Assembly (NCBI RefSeq): GCF_020532645.1
Contig: NZ_JAJAUZ010000020.1
Location: 56,283-120,282, forward strand
DNA length: 64,000 nucleotides
From: Streptomyces bambusae
GTDB lineage: Bacteria; Actinomycetota; Actinomycetes; Streptomycetales; Streptomycetaceae
Direction: 5' to 3'
Shown: positions 1-8,354 of the stretch, one piece after another
Layout: every line of letters begins with the position of its first letter
Position numbering within the stretch: position 1 is the first letter of the stretch
Translations under genes and position numbers: made by a program
Notes under the pieces: model-generated
The model's input: only the letters and a program-made list of their open reading frames with translations
Database searches by the model: none
Told to the model about the DNA's origin: nothing

Positions 1-1562
1 AACAGCTGCCAGTTCGCGTCCCCCCACACCCGCTCCAGGTACGGCACCCCGCCCCGGATCAGCTCCGCCTCGTCCACGCCGCCCGAGTCCGGCTTGTCCG
101 CCGGCAGCACGACGTAGTGGACGGCCCAGCGGTCGAGCCACTCGCGGTAGTTCTGCGCGTCGAGGGTGTCGTCGTAGAAGAGCGGGTTGCGCTCCAGGTC
201 CGCCTGCCGGTTCCAGCCGCGTGCGAGGTTCACGTACGGCGCCAGCGCCGAGGACTCCCGGTGACTGCTCGCCGGCACCACCTCGACCCGGCCGCGGTCC
301 GCCCCCACCTGCTGGAGCCGGTCCACCAGCGGCGCCAGCTCGCGCGCCCAGGCCGCCTTCGGGGTGGTGCGGACGACGTCCATGACGCTGTTGGTCGCGA
401 TCCACGCGTTCAGACCGGTGAAGGCGAGCACCAGCAGGTACCACCGCCGGCTGCGCGGCACCGCGTACGGCAGGGCCGCCAGCAGCACCACCCCCGCGAA
501 GAGCATCGCGAGCCGGGTGACGTTCGAGCCGACCTGCGAGTCCACCGCCCAGGTCAGGAACACGCCCGCCGCGTACACCCCGGCCGCCAGCCGCACGGTC
601 CGCCACTCGGCGGGTACGAGCAGCAGCACGAGCACGCCGAACAGGAACGGCAGCGACACCGACGCCAGCGACATCGGCTGGGTGCCGGAGAAGGGGAACA
701 GCCACGCCGACAGCCCGACCACCGCGACCGGCGGCAGCCCCAGGCAGAACGCACCCGGCCGCCGCCCGGCCAGGAACAGCGCGGCCGCGACCACCCCGAG
801 GAACAGGCCCGCGACCGGCGAGGCGGCCGTCGCCAGGCCCGCCAGCGGGACCGCCACCGCGGCCTTGCCCCACCGCAGCAACAGGCCCCGGCGGCAGCCG
901 CAGCGCGGGACGGCGTGCGGGCAGCGGGACCACTTGCGCGGCCAGCAGAACACCGCCGCCACCGCGCCGAGCGCGAACATCAGGCCGAGACCGAAGGTCA
1001 CCCGCCCGGACACCGCGTTGCACAGCAGGGCGAAGACGCCGGCGAGGGCCGGCGGCAGCGGGTTGCGCACGGCACCCCGGCAGCGGAAGAGGATCAGCGT
1101 CACCAGACCGGCCGAGACCGTGCCGGCGATCATCATCGTGGTGCGGACGCCGAGCACGGACATCAGGTAAGGGGACACCACGCTGTACGAGACCGGGTGC
1201 ATGCCGCCGTACCAGGCGAGGTTGTACGCGGAGTCCGGGTGCCGGCCGACGAACTCGGCCCAGGCGTCCTGGGCGGCCAGGTCGCCGCCGCTGTTGGCGA
1301 CGAGGAAGAACCACGCCACGTGCAGGACTCCGGCAAGCGCGGTGACCGCGCCGACGACGGAGCCGACGGGGTAACGGGCGCGGAACCGGGCGAGGGCGGA
1401 GGTGTCCGGGGCCACCGCCTCCGCGGCCACCCCGGATCCGGGTATGCCGGGGCCGCCGTCCCGGTCCCGGCCGGGGCCACGGCCCTGGTCGCGGCCGTCC
1501 GACGGCGGCTGCGCCGCGTCCTGCGCGCCTGCCTCCGGCGATGCCGGCTCAGCGGTCGTCAC
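1..1562 (-). CDS. Polytopic membrane protein (partial, C-terminus beyond window)
   Basis: The reading frame starts at GTG 1562 and runs off the left edge, so the C-terminus is missing. After about 60 residues of polar, Gly/Asp/Pro-rich N-terminus, the protein has many hydrophobic segments typical of a transporter or an integral-membrane glycosyltransferase. A first extracytoplasmic stretch contains AYNLAWYGGMHPVSYS, and the visible end (RC of 1-240) is a soluble segment with YREWLDRWAVHYVVLP. I do not recognise a catalytic motif and give no function. It lies downstream of the D-Ala-D-Ala carboxypeptidase on the same strand, but a strong hairpin separates them, so it probably has its own promoter. 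An integral-membrane glycosyltransferase acting on cell-envelope sugars is a guess. Confidence 0.75.
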   Translation of the reverse strand, partial: MTTAEPASPEAGAQDAAQPPSDGRDQGRGPGRDRDGGPGIPGSGVAAEAVAPDTSALARFRARYPVGSVVGAVTALAGVLHVAWFFLVANSGGDLAAQDAWAEFVGRHPDSAYNLAWYGGMHPVSYSVVSPYLMSVLGVRTTMMIAGTVSAGLVTLILFRCRGAVRNPLPPALAGVFALLCNAVSGRVTFGLGLMFALGAVAAVFCWPRKWSRCPHAVPRCGCRRGLLLRWGKAAVAVPLAGLATAASPVAGLFLGVVAAALFLAGRRPGAFCLGLPPVAVVGLSAWLFPFSGTQPMSLASVSLPFLFGVLVLLLVPAEWRTVRLAAGVYAAGVFLTWAVDSQVGSNVTRLAMLFAGVVLLAALPYAVPRSRRWYLLVLAFTGLNAWIATNSVMDVVRTTPKAAWARELAPLVDRLQQVGADRGRVEVVPASSHRESSALAPYVNLARGWNRQADLERNPLFYDDTLDAQNYREWLDRWAVHYVVLPADKPDSGGVDEAELIRGGVPYLERVWGDANWQL

Positions 1563-1604
1563 TCGTCACACCCCACATCGTCCCGCCCACCCCCTGGGCT
1601 GGAC

Positions 1605-1644
1605 GTGTTCCGGCGCCCCGGGGTTGCCCGGGGCGCCGGAACAC
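1605..1644 (-). terminator. Perfect 18-bp hairpin terminator
   Basis: Arms 1605-1622 and 1627-1644 are perfectly complementary with a 4-nt loop. It lies just past the stop of the carboxypeptidase gene and before the start of the next minus-strand gene. No T-run follows, as is usual for Streptomyces. Confidence 0.85.
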
Positions 1645-1671
1645 ATCGTGCCCGTCCTGGGCCCGGCTGCC

Positions 1672-4578
1672 TCAGCCGAGCCGCGTCAGCTTGCTTCCGA
1701 AGCCGGGCTCGGCCAGGTCGGTCCGAAGGACCACCGGGACCTTCACCTGGCTGGCGCCCGCGCCGACGGTCAGCGTGCCGACCTCGGTACCGGCCCTCGC
1801 CGAGTGCGGCAGCGCGCCGGACCCGCCGAGCTTCACGTCCACCTTCAGCGAGGCCCAGCCGACGGCATCCACGTCCGCGCCGGCCACGACCGGCGTCCGG
1901 CCGCCGAGGCCGTCGTCCACGTACCCGACGACATCACCCTTCTTGATCACCTTGGCGCCGGTGAGCGCGTCCTGGGTCTCCAGCATCAGCTTCTTGCTGG
2001 CCGCGATGGCGGTGTCCAGGATCGGGGTGTCGTGCTGGCCGAGGACGGCGCCGACGATGAACTGGTCCGTCTTGCCGACCATCTTGTGCGCGGCGAACAG
2101 CAGGTTGCCGCCGGCGGCCGTGGTACTGCCGGTCTTGATGCCGAGCGAGTTGTTGTACGGGACCAGGGAGTTCCAGTTCCGCCACTTCTTGCCGTACTGG
2201 TCCTCCCACTCCGGCAGCTTCGTGATGTCGCGCAGCACCGGGATCTCGATGAGCTTGAGGCCCAGCTTGACCTGGTCCTCGGCGGTGCTGACGGTCGTCG
2301 CGTCCAGGCCCGAGGGGTCCGTGTACGTGGTGTTGGTCATGCCGAGTTCGCGGGCGGTGTCGTTCATCTTCTTGACGAACGCCTCCTGCGATCCGGAGTC
2401 CCAGCGGGCCAGCAGGCGCGCGATGTTGTTCGCGGAGGGGATCATCAGCGCGGCGATCGCGTCGTACTCGCTGATCTTGTCCCCGGCCCTGGCCGTGTTC
2501 ATCGTGGACTCGTTGTCCGTCTTGTCCTTCTGGCCCTCGCGCTCGGCGGTCTCGTCGATGGGGATCATCGCGCCCTTTTCGCCCCGCTTGAACGGGTGGT
2601 CGCGCAGGATGATGTACGCCGTCATCGACTTGGTGACCGAGGCGATCGGGATCGGCTTCTGCTCGCCGGACGAGGCGATCGTGCCGAGGCCTGAGGCGGC
2701 CATCCAGGACTGGCCCTTGGGGGGCGTGGTCAGGTTCGGCTTGCCGCCGTCGAAGGTGTACGAGGAGTCCGCGGTCATCGTCAGCGTGACCTCGGGCAGC
2801 GGGCGGACCAGCTGGACGACGGCGAAGACGATCAGGAGCAGCAGGACCAGCGGGGTCCAGATCTTGAACCGCCGGACCGTCGTGCGCAGCGCGCTCGGCG
2901 GCGGGGGCGGGTTGTTGGTGAGGTCCGCCAGCATGTCGAGGGGCGGCTTCGGCGGCAGCGGCTGCTGCTTGGTCCGCTCGGGCTCGTCGAACGCGGCGAG
3001 CGAGGCGGCGGACGGGCCGGCGGGCGCGGTGGGCTTGCCGGGTGCGGCGGGGCCGGCGGGCGGCTTCGGGGCGGCGGGTGCCGGTGCCGGTGCCGATGCC
3101 TTGGGCGTGGCGGGCTGGTACGGGGTGACCGGCTTGGGAGCGGCCGGGGTGCGGGGGGTGTCGTCGCTGCGCAGCGGGACGAAGGTGCTCGCCGGGCGCC
3201 CGCCGGCGGGCTCGGCCTCGCCGCCGGGGGCGGGCTTGGGCACGACCGGCGCGCGGAACACGGCGGTCGGCTGGTCCACCTCGGGGGCCGGCTCGGGCTC
3301 GGGCTTGGGCTTGGGCTTGGGGGTGACGGCCTTGAGGACGGTGGTCTCGTCGGACTTCGGGGCCGGCTTGGGCGTGACCGCCTTGAGCACGGTCGTCTGC
3401 TCGGCGGCCGGCTCGTCACCGGGCTTCTTCACGGCGCGGAACACGGTCGTGTCCCCGCCGGCCGGTGCCGGTCGCCGCTCGGCGGTGGCCGCCCAGGCGG
3501 CGACGGAGGCCCGCGGGTCCTCCCCGGGCCGCTGCCCGCCGACCCGCGGGTCGCCAGACTTTGCATCCGCATCCGCATCCGCATCGGAGGCGGAGGCGGA
3601 GGCGGAGGCGGCCGGACCCTGCTCGGCCGACGCCTTGGCCGCGGCGGCCGGAGCGGCGGCGGCGGGCTTGGCCGGGGCGGCCGGAGCGGACTCGGGCCGC
3701 TCGGCGGGGCTCTCCGCCGCGGCCGGATCGGGCTTGGCCGCGGGCCGGCGCACGGCGAACCAGTCGGTCGACTCCGAAGCCTTGGGGGCGGCGTCCTCGG
3801 CCGCACCACCGACCGCCTCCGCGGCCTTGGCGGCACGGGCGGCCGCGGGCTCGGCCTTGGCGGCACCGGCAGCCGTAGAACCGGCCTTGGCGGCGGCATC
3901 CGTTGCGGGCTCGGCCGCGGGCTCGGCCGCGACACCGGTCCGGTCCGCGCCGTCGGACGCGCCCGCAGAGCCGGCCTCGCGCTCGGCCGCACTTCCGGCC
4001 GGGGCTGCGGTCTTGGCAGGTCGGGCGGCCGCGGGCGCGGCCTTGGAGGCGACAGGTGCAGACCCGGACTCGGCGGCATCGGCGGCCGCCGCCTCCGCCG
4101 CGGGCTCGCCCGGGGTCTCGGCCCCGGCCTCGCGCCGGGCGGCGCCCTCGGTCCGGTCCGTGCTCCCGGCCGCATCCGCGGATCCGGACCCGGTCGCGGT
4201 CGCTTCCCCGGTGGGGGCGGGACCCCCGGACGCGTCCTCGGCGGCGGGCTCGGGCTCGGCGGTCGGCGTCTCGGTCGGTACGCGGCGGGCCGGGAGTTCC
4301 TGGGTCACGTCGGACGGGGTCACGAAACGGGAGACGGAGCCGAGGAGTACCGTGGCGTCAGGACTCGGCTTCGCAGCTGCGACCGGTTCGGCCGGCGGCG
4401 GGGTCGTCGTACGCGCGTCGGACTCGGAGTCGGTGCCGTCGGAGGGTTCGTCATCCGGTGACGCCGACGTAGCCGGCGTGCGGAAAACCGAAAGGCGGGG
4501 GTCGCGCTCCTCCGCGGAAGAGTCCGTCGCCCCCGGCGAACCTTGCTGTACCGACTTGTCGGGGGACTCGCCCGCCAC
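1672..4578 (-). CDS. Serine-type D-Ala-D-Ala carboxypeptidase (peptidase S11) with long cytoplasmic tail
   Basis: A 968-residue membrane-anchored penicillin-binding protein that should trim the terminal D-Ala of peptidoglycan stem peptides outside the membrane. The last ~390 residues carry the S11 triad: SVTK (SxxK nucleophile), SAN (SxN) and KTGS. They follow one transmembrane segment rich in Leu/Val/Ile (LVLLLLIVFAVVQLV). The ~560 residues before it are Ala/Glu/Pro-rich, low complexity and predicted cytoplasmic. They hold repeats of a TTV(L/F)(K/R)AV motif and an Ala-Ser/Ala-Asp repeat. I chose GTG 4578 because GGAGGAAC lies just upstream; the open frame extends to 4710 but lacks such a site. 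Family members are usually about 400 residues, so the tail is the oddity. Confidence 0.9.
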   Translation of the reverse strand: MAGESPDKSVQQGSPGATDSSAEERDPRLSVFRTPATSASPDDEPSDGTDSESDARTTTPPPAEPVAAAKPSPDATVLLGSVSRFVTPSDVTQELPARRVPTETPTAEPEPAAEDASGGPAPTGEATATGSGSADAAGSTDRTEGAARREAGAETPGEPAAEAAAADAAESGSAPVASKAAPAAARPAKTAAPAGSAAEREAGSAGASDGADRTGVAAEPAAEPATDAAAKAGSTAAGAAKAEPAAARAAKAAEAVGGAAEDAAPKASESTDWFAVRRPAAKPDPAAAESPAERPESAPAAPAKPAAAAPAAAAKASAEQGPAASASASASDADADADAKSGDPRVGGQRPGEDPRASVAAWAATAERRPAPAGGDTTVFRAVKKPGDEPAAEQTTVLKAVTPKPAPKSDETTVLKAVTPKPKPKPEPEPAPEVDQPTAVFRAPVVPKPAPGGEAEPAGGRPASTFVPLRSDDTPRTPAAPKPVTPYQPATPKASAPAPAPAAPKPPAGPAAPGKPTAPAGPSAASLAAFDEPERTKQQPLPPKPPLDMLADLTNNPPPPPSALRTTVRRFKIWTPLVLLLLIVFAVVQLVRPLPEVTLTMTADSSYTFDGGKPNLTTPPKGQSWMAASGLGTIASSGEQKPIPIASVTKSMTAYIILRDHPFKRGEKGAMIPIDETAEREGQKDKTDNESTMNTARAGDKISEYDAIAALMIPSANNIARLLARWDSGSQEAFVKKMNDTARELGMTNTTYTDPSGLDATTVSTAEDQVKLGLKLIEIPVLRDITKLPEWEDQYGKKWRNWNSLVPYNNSLGIKTGSTTAAGGNLLFAAHKMVGKTDQFIVGAVLGQHDTPILDTAIAASKKLMLETQDALTGAKVIKKGDVVGYVDDGLGGRTPVVAGADVDAVGWASLKVDVKLGGSGALPHSARAGTEVGTLTVGAGASQVKVPVVLRTDLAEPGFGSKLTRLG
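3563..3612. repeat. Coding hexamer microsatellite (GCATCC then GGAGGC units)
   Basis: About four GCATCC units run into about four GGAGGC units inside the carboxypeptidase gene. They encode alternating Ala-Ser and Ala-Asp. The array is in frame and of the kind that varies between strains by slippage. Confidence 0.8.
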
Positions 4579-4769
4579 CAGTTCCTCCTCGTTCGCTGTC
4601 CAGTTGCCCAGCTGTCCGAACCGTCTCACAGTGTCCCGTCTCGGGGGCATCGCCCTCGTGGTAGACGAGAACGACATAGTTGCCGGTTCCCCCACAAAGC
4701 GGCCAGGCACTCTCGACAGATGAATGTGAGAGGGGTCACCCTGTCACTCATCCACGCGGGGAGGCATGG

Positions 4770-5537
4770 ATGGGCAGGAGCCGCAGAACAATTCCGGAGG
4801 AGCTTCTGCTGCTCGCTTTGGACCCGGCCACGGGTACCACGGCGCAGCCGCAGTCGCTCGACCTCGGCCTGGCCGGGGCACAGCTAGTGGAGCTGGCTCT
4901 GGCGGGACGGATAGCCCCTGACGGGGATCGTATCGCCGTGGTGATGCCACGGCCGACAGGAGATCCGACCTTGGACTCCGCACTGGAACTGCTGCGCCGT
5001 CGCGGCAGCCCGGTACGGGCGGTCCACTGGATCGGCGGACCCCGGCTGGGGCTCCGCCAGATTTACCTCGCCCATCTGGAGCGGTGCGGCATGGTGCATG
5101 CCGTGGCCGGACAGATGTGCGGGGTGCTGCCGACGACTCGCTACCAGGCGACCGACACGGCGATCAGCCGGGAGATCCGTGCCCGGCTCGACAGCGCGAT
5201 CCGCACCGGTGTACCGCCGGACCCGCGGACCGCGGCGCTCGCTGCGCTGGCCCACGCGGTCGGACTCGGCAAGCACCTGTACCCCGGCAACGAAGGCCGG
5301 TCGTCCCGTTCGCGACTGCGGGACCTGATCCGGCACGACCCCATGGGCGGCCTCGTGGCGCACGCCGTGATGGACGTCCAGAACGGTGTCGCCGCCCAGC
5401 CGCGGCGCGCACCGGCGGCAGCAGCCGGCGGGGGCCGGCCGGCCGGGGCCGCGGCCCCGGCGGGAAGCACCCGTCCGACCGGCGGCGTTCCACTGCAGCC
5501 GCGCCGCGGGGCCATGGCCCGCGCCGCCGCTCACTGA
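4770..5537 (+). CDS. GPP34 (Golgi phosphoprotein 3-like) family protein
   Basis: A 255-residue cytoplasmic protein beginning MGRSRRTIPEELLLLALDP. The PEELLLLAL opening, the AGAQLVELALAGRI segment and the alternating small helices fit the GPP34 fold, which in eukaryotes binds phosphatidylinositol-4-phosphate. The role of bacterial copies is unknown; Streptomyces usually has several. The last ~50 residues are Ala/Gly/Pro/Arg-rich and probably disordered. ATG 4770 is preceded by GGGGAGG. It is divergent from the carboxypeptidase gene and is followed by the XRE/DUF397 pair on the same strand. Family assignment rests on the N-terminal signature and overall pattern. Confidence 0.75.
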   Translation: MGRSRRTIPEELLLLALDPATGTTAQPQSLDLGLAGAQLVELALAGRIAPDGDRIAVVMPRPTGDPTLDSALELLRRRGSPVRAVHWIGGPRLGLRQIYLAHLERCGMVHAVAGQMCGVLPTTRYQATDTAISREIRARLDSAIRTGVPPDPRTAALAALAHAVGLGKHLYPGNEGRSSRSRLRDLIRHDPMGGLVAHAVMDVQNGVAAQPRRAPAAAAGGGRPAGAAAPAGSTRPTGGVPLQPRRGAMARAAAH

Positions 5538-5757
5538 CGTTCGGGAGCCGCCTGCGCGCGGGGGGACGGGACCGGATCCGACCGGTCCCGTCGCCCCGCG
5601 CGTCCGTCGTTTCCGATCGCTTTCCTGTCGTTTTCCCAGCGCCGTCCGGGTGTTCGGTGGCAATCTGCAGTTCAGCAGACACGCAGAGACACCCAGAGAC
5701 ACGCCGAGCGGGCCGTCAGCCAGACGCCCGCGGCCGGAAAGCGGAGGTAACGTTCCC
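5538..5757 (+). promoter_or_regulatory. Intergenic leader of the XRE regulator
   Basis: This 220-bp gap holds three imperfect 11-bp direct repeats built on CAGAGACAC (about 5675-5706), then a strong GGAGGT ribosome site at 5743-5748 for GTG 5758. The repeats could be regulator contacts; I see no clear promoter hexamers. Confidence 0.35.
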
Positions 5758-6639
5758 GTGGCGTCCAATGTCAATCCCACCGTCCGACGCCGCCGCCTGG
5801 GTATGGAGCTCCGCAAGCTCCGCGAGGACAAGGGCATGACGGCCGAGCAGGTCGCCGAGCGCCTCCTGGTCTCCCAGTCGAAGATCAGCCGACTGGAGAA
5901 CGGCCGCCGTTCGATCAGCCAGCGCGACGTCCGCGACCTGTGCGACGTGTACGAGGTCGAGGACCGCCGGCTGGTGGACTCGCTGATGCAGATGGCCAAG
6001 GACTCGCGCCAGCAGGGCTGGTGGCACGCCTTCGGCGACATCCCGTACAGCGTGTACATCGGGCTGGAGACCGACGCCGCCTCGCTGCGCGTCTACGAGC
6101 CGCAGATCATCCCCGGACTGCTCCAGACCCCCGAGTACGCCGCCGCCATCGTGCGGGGTGCGCTGCCGGAGACCGCGCAGGCGGACATCGAGAAACGGGT
6201 GCAGGTGCGGATGCGCCGCCAGGACCGGATCTCGGAGGAGGAGAACGCCACGGAGCGCGGGCCGCTGCGGCTGTGGGCGGTGATCGACGAGGCCGCGCTG
6301 CGCCGCCGGGTCGGCGACGGTGCGGTCATGGTCCGTCAGCTGGAGCACCTGATGGAGCAGTCGGAGCTGCCGCACGTGACGGTGCAGGTGATGCCCTTCA
6401 GCATGGGCGCGCACCCGGGCGTGAACGGTCAGTACGCGATTCTGGAATTTCCGGACGCGTCGGATTCGACCGTTGTCTACATCGAAGGCGTCACAAGCGA
6501 CTTGTACCTGGAAAAAGCGAACGACGTCCAGAAGTACAGCGTCATGTACGAGCACCTGCGGGCGCAGGCACTGAATGTCGAGCAGACCCGGGAGTTCATC
6601 GCGGGCATCATCGGCGATCACACCGCAAAGCGCCCTTAG
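5758..6639 (+). CDS. XRE-family regulator with DUF5753 domain
   Basis: A 293-residue protein with an N-terminal helix-turn-helix (about residues 15-65, including MTAEQVAERLLVSQSKISRL). A DUF5753 sensor-like domain covers most of the rest, with the characteristic VYEPQIIPGLLQTPEYA and an MPFSMGAHPGVNGQ stretch. GTG 5758 follows GGAGGT at good spacing. In Streptomyces such regulators are almost always next to a DUF397 protein, as here, and the pair behaves like a regulator and its small partner in development or antibiotic control. No ligand can be inferred from the sequence. Confidence 0.88.
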   Translation: MASNVNPTVRRRRLGMELRKLREDKGMTAEQVAERLLVSQSKISRLENGRRSISQRDVRDLCDVYEVEDRRLVDSLMQMAKDSRQQGWWHAFGDIPYSVYIGLETDAASLRVYEPQIIPGLLQTPEYAAAIVRGALPETAQADIEKRVQVRMRRQDRISEEENATERGPLRLWAVIDEAALRRRVGDGAVMVRQLEHLMEQSELPHVTVQVMPFSMGAHPGVNGQYAILEFPDASDSTVVYIEGVTSDLYLEKANDVQKYSVMYEHLRAQALNVEQTREFIAGIIGDHTAKRP

Positions 6640-6896
6640 CGACGGAACCGCGGAAACCGACGGAAAGGGCGAAAAGCCGGACAGGTGGCCAGAAACCCGC
6701 AGGTCACAGGCGGGCCTGCCGAGAAAGCCGGTACGGTACACCGCAAGTACCCGGACATGGAAGACCCAACCGGAATATGCCATCCAGTCGAGTGAATGGC
6801 CTCATCGCTCCCGGAGGACGGCGAGTAGCGTCGATCACGCCAATCAGGAAAAGGTTGGCGCCACATCAGATCGAACTCGCCAGACCGGAGCAGAAA

Positions 6897-7109
6897 ATGG
6901 CCATTCACCAGGGCGCCACGATGAACTGGACGAAGTCCTCGTATTCCGCCGGAAACGGCGCGTGCGTCGAGGTCATGTCCCCCGTCATGTCCGAGATCGC
7001 CGTGCAGGACTCGAAGGTGCAGGACGGGCCGTCCCTGTCCTTCGCGCCCGGCTCCTGGACCTCCTTCGTCGCCGGTGTGACCCGTGGGCCGCTGGGGCGT
7101 CTCGCCTGA
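6897..7109 (+). CDS. DUF397 small protein
   Basis: A 70-residue protein with the family signature QGATMNWTKSSYSAGNGACV and a C-terminal GSWTSFVAGV. DUF397 proteins accompany XRE/DUF5753 regulators and are thought to modulate them. ATG 6897 has GGAG about 8 nt upstream; an internal ATG at 6921 would drop the conserved start and is less likely. It lies 257 bp downstream of the XRE gene, wider than for a tight operon, so it may have its own promoter. Confidence 0.85.
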   Translation: MAIHQGATMNWTKSSYSAGNGACVEVMSPVMSEIAVQDSKVQDGPSLSFAPGSWTSFVAGVTRGPLGRLA

Positions 7110-7201
7110 GCACAGGGGAGATCACGCCATCGGTATCCGAAGCACCACTGACATGAGCCCTCTCGACTGGTCCGCCGTCCCGGCCGAGGGGGCTCGGCCA
7201 T

Positions 7202-7240
7202 GTCCGGGGCCGGCCGCGGGCGTCGCAGCCGGCCCCGGAC
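7202..7240. terminator. Bidirectional hairpin terminator
   Basis: Perfect 13-bp arms (7202-7214 and 7228-7240) with a 13-nt loop sit between the converging DUF397 gene and the 7251-8126 gene. Confidence 0.8.
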
Positions 7241-7250
7241 CCGTCTCCGC

Positions 7251-8126
7251 TCAGCGCAGCAGGTCCACGTACCGGTCGGTGCCCGGCACGGTCGGGATGA
7301 ACGGCGCGACCAGCTCGACCCGGCCCAGCCCGGCGTCCGCCACCTCGGTGTCCAGGCCGCGGAACCGGTCCCAGCACTCCCGCGGGTCCGCCTCCAGGAA
7401 CCACAGCAGCGTCAGCCGCGAGTCGACGCCCTCGACCTGCTTCACGTAGGTCATCCGGTCCCCCGGCAGCGGGGTCGGGCGGAAGACCGTCACCAGGGCC
7501 GCCGGGCCGCCCGCCAGCCGGGCCGGGAGGGCCCGCGAGCGCAGCCACTCCAGCAGTTCGGCCCGCTGCTGCGGCCCGTCGGCGTCGACGACCTGGAGGA
7601 CCAGGCCGCGGTACGGGTGGTCCAGGGCGTGGAAGTCCCGGGGGCCGGCGGCGCCGTCGCGGTAGACGGTCGCCTCGTGGTCCTGGAAGGCCGTGAAGAC
7701 GTGGGTGCGGTCGCGGTAGACGCGGCCGTCGCGGTTGAGGCGCTTGTTGATGCCGACGGTCCACTTCATGTGCTCGTCGTAGCGGCCGTCCGTGACCCAG
7801 TACGTCGACAGGTAGCAGCCGGCCGTCACGGGGGCGGCCACCGCGGACTTCTCCGGGTACCGCAGCTCCTGGAGGTCCCGTGTCGCCACCCAGCGGCGGC
7901 CGGCGTACATCCACGGCATGGCCATGGCACCGGCGTAGTAGTGGTCGTCCTCGTACCAGCGGTTGTACGCGTACTCGTGGCCCGGGTGCGGCTCGACCAT
8001 GGTGATGAGGGCGTGGCCGGGGTGCACCCCGTACGGGCCGACGGCCGCCAGCTCGGCGTACGCCTCGACCGGCCGGTCCGGCTGCCGGTCTGTGTCGTTC
8101 GCGTCGTTCGTCTCTCGCATCGTCAT
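7251..8126 (-). CDS. Conserved protein, probable dimeric alpha/beta-barrel-like fold
   Basis: A 291-residue soluble protein with no signal peptide or membrane segment. Two related halves can be seen: HALITMVEPHPGHEYAYNRW near residue 38 and AALVTVFRPTPLPGDRMTYV near residue 205. Such short strand-helix units with scattered His, Tyr and Trp resemble dimeric alpha/beta-barrel (EthD/Dabb-like) proteins, but I cannot name a family. Conserved-looking stretches are RWYEDDHYYAGAM and GCYLSTYWVTDGRYDEH. No Shine-Dalgarno precedes ATG 8126. A TAGACC hexamer lies 6 nt upstream, so the mRNA may be leaderless, with a palindromic operator immediately behind it. Confidence 0.7.
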   Translation of the reverse strand: MTMRETNDANDTDRQPDRPVEAYAELAAVGPYGVHPGHALITMVEPHPGHEYAYNRWYEDDHYYAGAMAMPWMYAGRRWVATRDLQELRYPEKSAVAAPVTAGCYLSTYWVTDGRYDEHMKWTVGINKRLNRDGRVYRDRTHVFTAFQDHEATVYRDGAAGPRDFHALDHPYRGLVLQVVDADGPQQRAELLEWLRSRALPARLAGGPAALVTVFRPTPLPGDRMTYVKQVEGVDSRLTLLWFLEADPRECWDRFRGLDTEVADAGLGRVELVAPFIPTVPGTDRYVDLLR

Positions 8127-8132
8127 GCGGAC

Positions 8133-8154
8133 GGTCTAGCTGATGGATCATCAG
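8133..8154 (-). promoter_or_regulatory. Leaderless promoter with palindromic operator
   Basis: On the minus strand TAGACC (8133-8138) lies 6 nt before ATG 8126. Directly upstream is the inverted repeat CTGATG-GAT-CATCAG (8140-8154), placed where a bound repressor would cover the spacer and -10 region. The cognate regulator is not apparent in the window. Confidence 0.5.
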
Positions 8155-8241
8155 ATGAGGAGGGGGTGCACGCGCGCTGGTTTCCCCCGCCCGGACTTCG
8201 GCTGCTCCGGCTGCGTTCGAGAGCTGGATGCTGCCGGGCAG

Positions 8242-8312
8242 AATCCAGCCTCGCCGGCGTTTGAGGCGCGGGTCCGGGCGGAGCCCGGGAGCCGGCGCAG
8301 CCGGCCGGTGTT
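8242..8312. repeat. Copy of dispersed GCCGGCGTTTGAGGCGCGG repeat
   Basis: The block starting AATCCAGCCTCGCCGGCG and ending near GGAGCCCGGGAGCC recurs at the right end of the window (63660 onward, and inverted at 63954-64000). It abuts an 18-G run. In Streptomyces this element is typically intergenic, so its presence inside the frame of the 8160-8972 gene is suspicious. Confidence 0.7.
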
Positions 8313-8354
8313 GGGGGGGGGGGGGGGGGGCGCGGGGGGCGCGGGGGGGGGGGG
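8313..8354. other. Poly-G tracts, probable assembly artefact
   Basis: There are 18 consecutive G (8313-8330), a short CGCGGGGGGCGC stretch, and 12 consecutive G (8343-8354). Such runs are unusual even for Streptomyces coding DNA and coincide with loss of sensible protein sequence. Confidence 0.7.

Noticed and set aside
117..1946. 609-residue plus-strand open frame over the left end
   Set aside because: It is Arg/Gly/His-rich with no recognisable domain and lies antisense to a membrane protein and to the carboxypeptidase gene. A shadow of G+C-rich coding.
1541..4723. 1060-residue plus-strand open frame
   Set aside because: Antisense to the carboxypeptidase, whose SxxK, SxN and KTG motifs prove the other strand. 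Composition is Ser/Ala repeats.
8313..8354. G-quadruplex regulatory element
   Set aside because: Pure G runs of 18 and 12 inside a failing open frame are better explained by assembly error.
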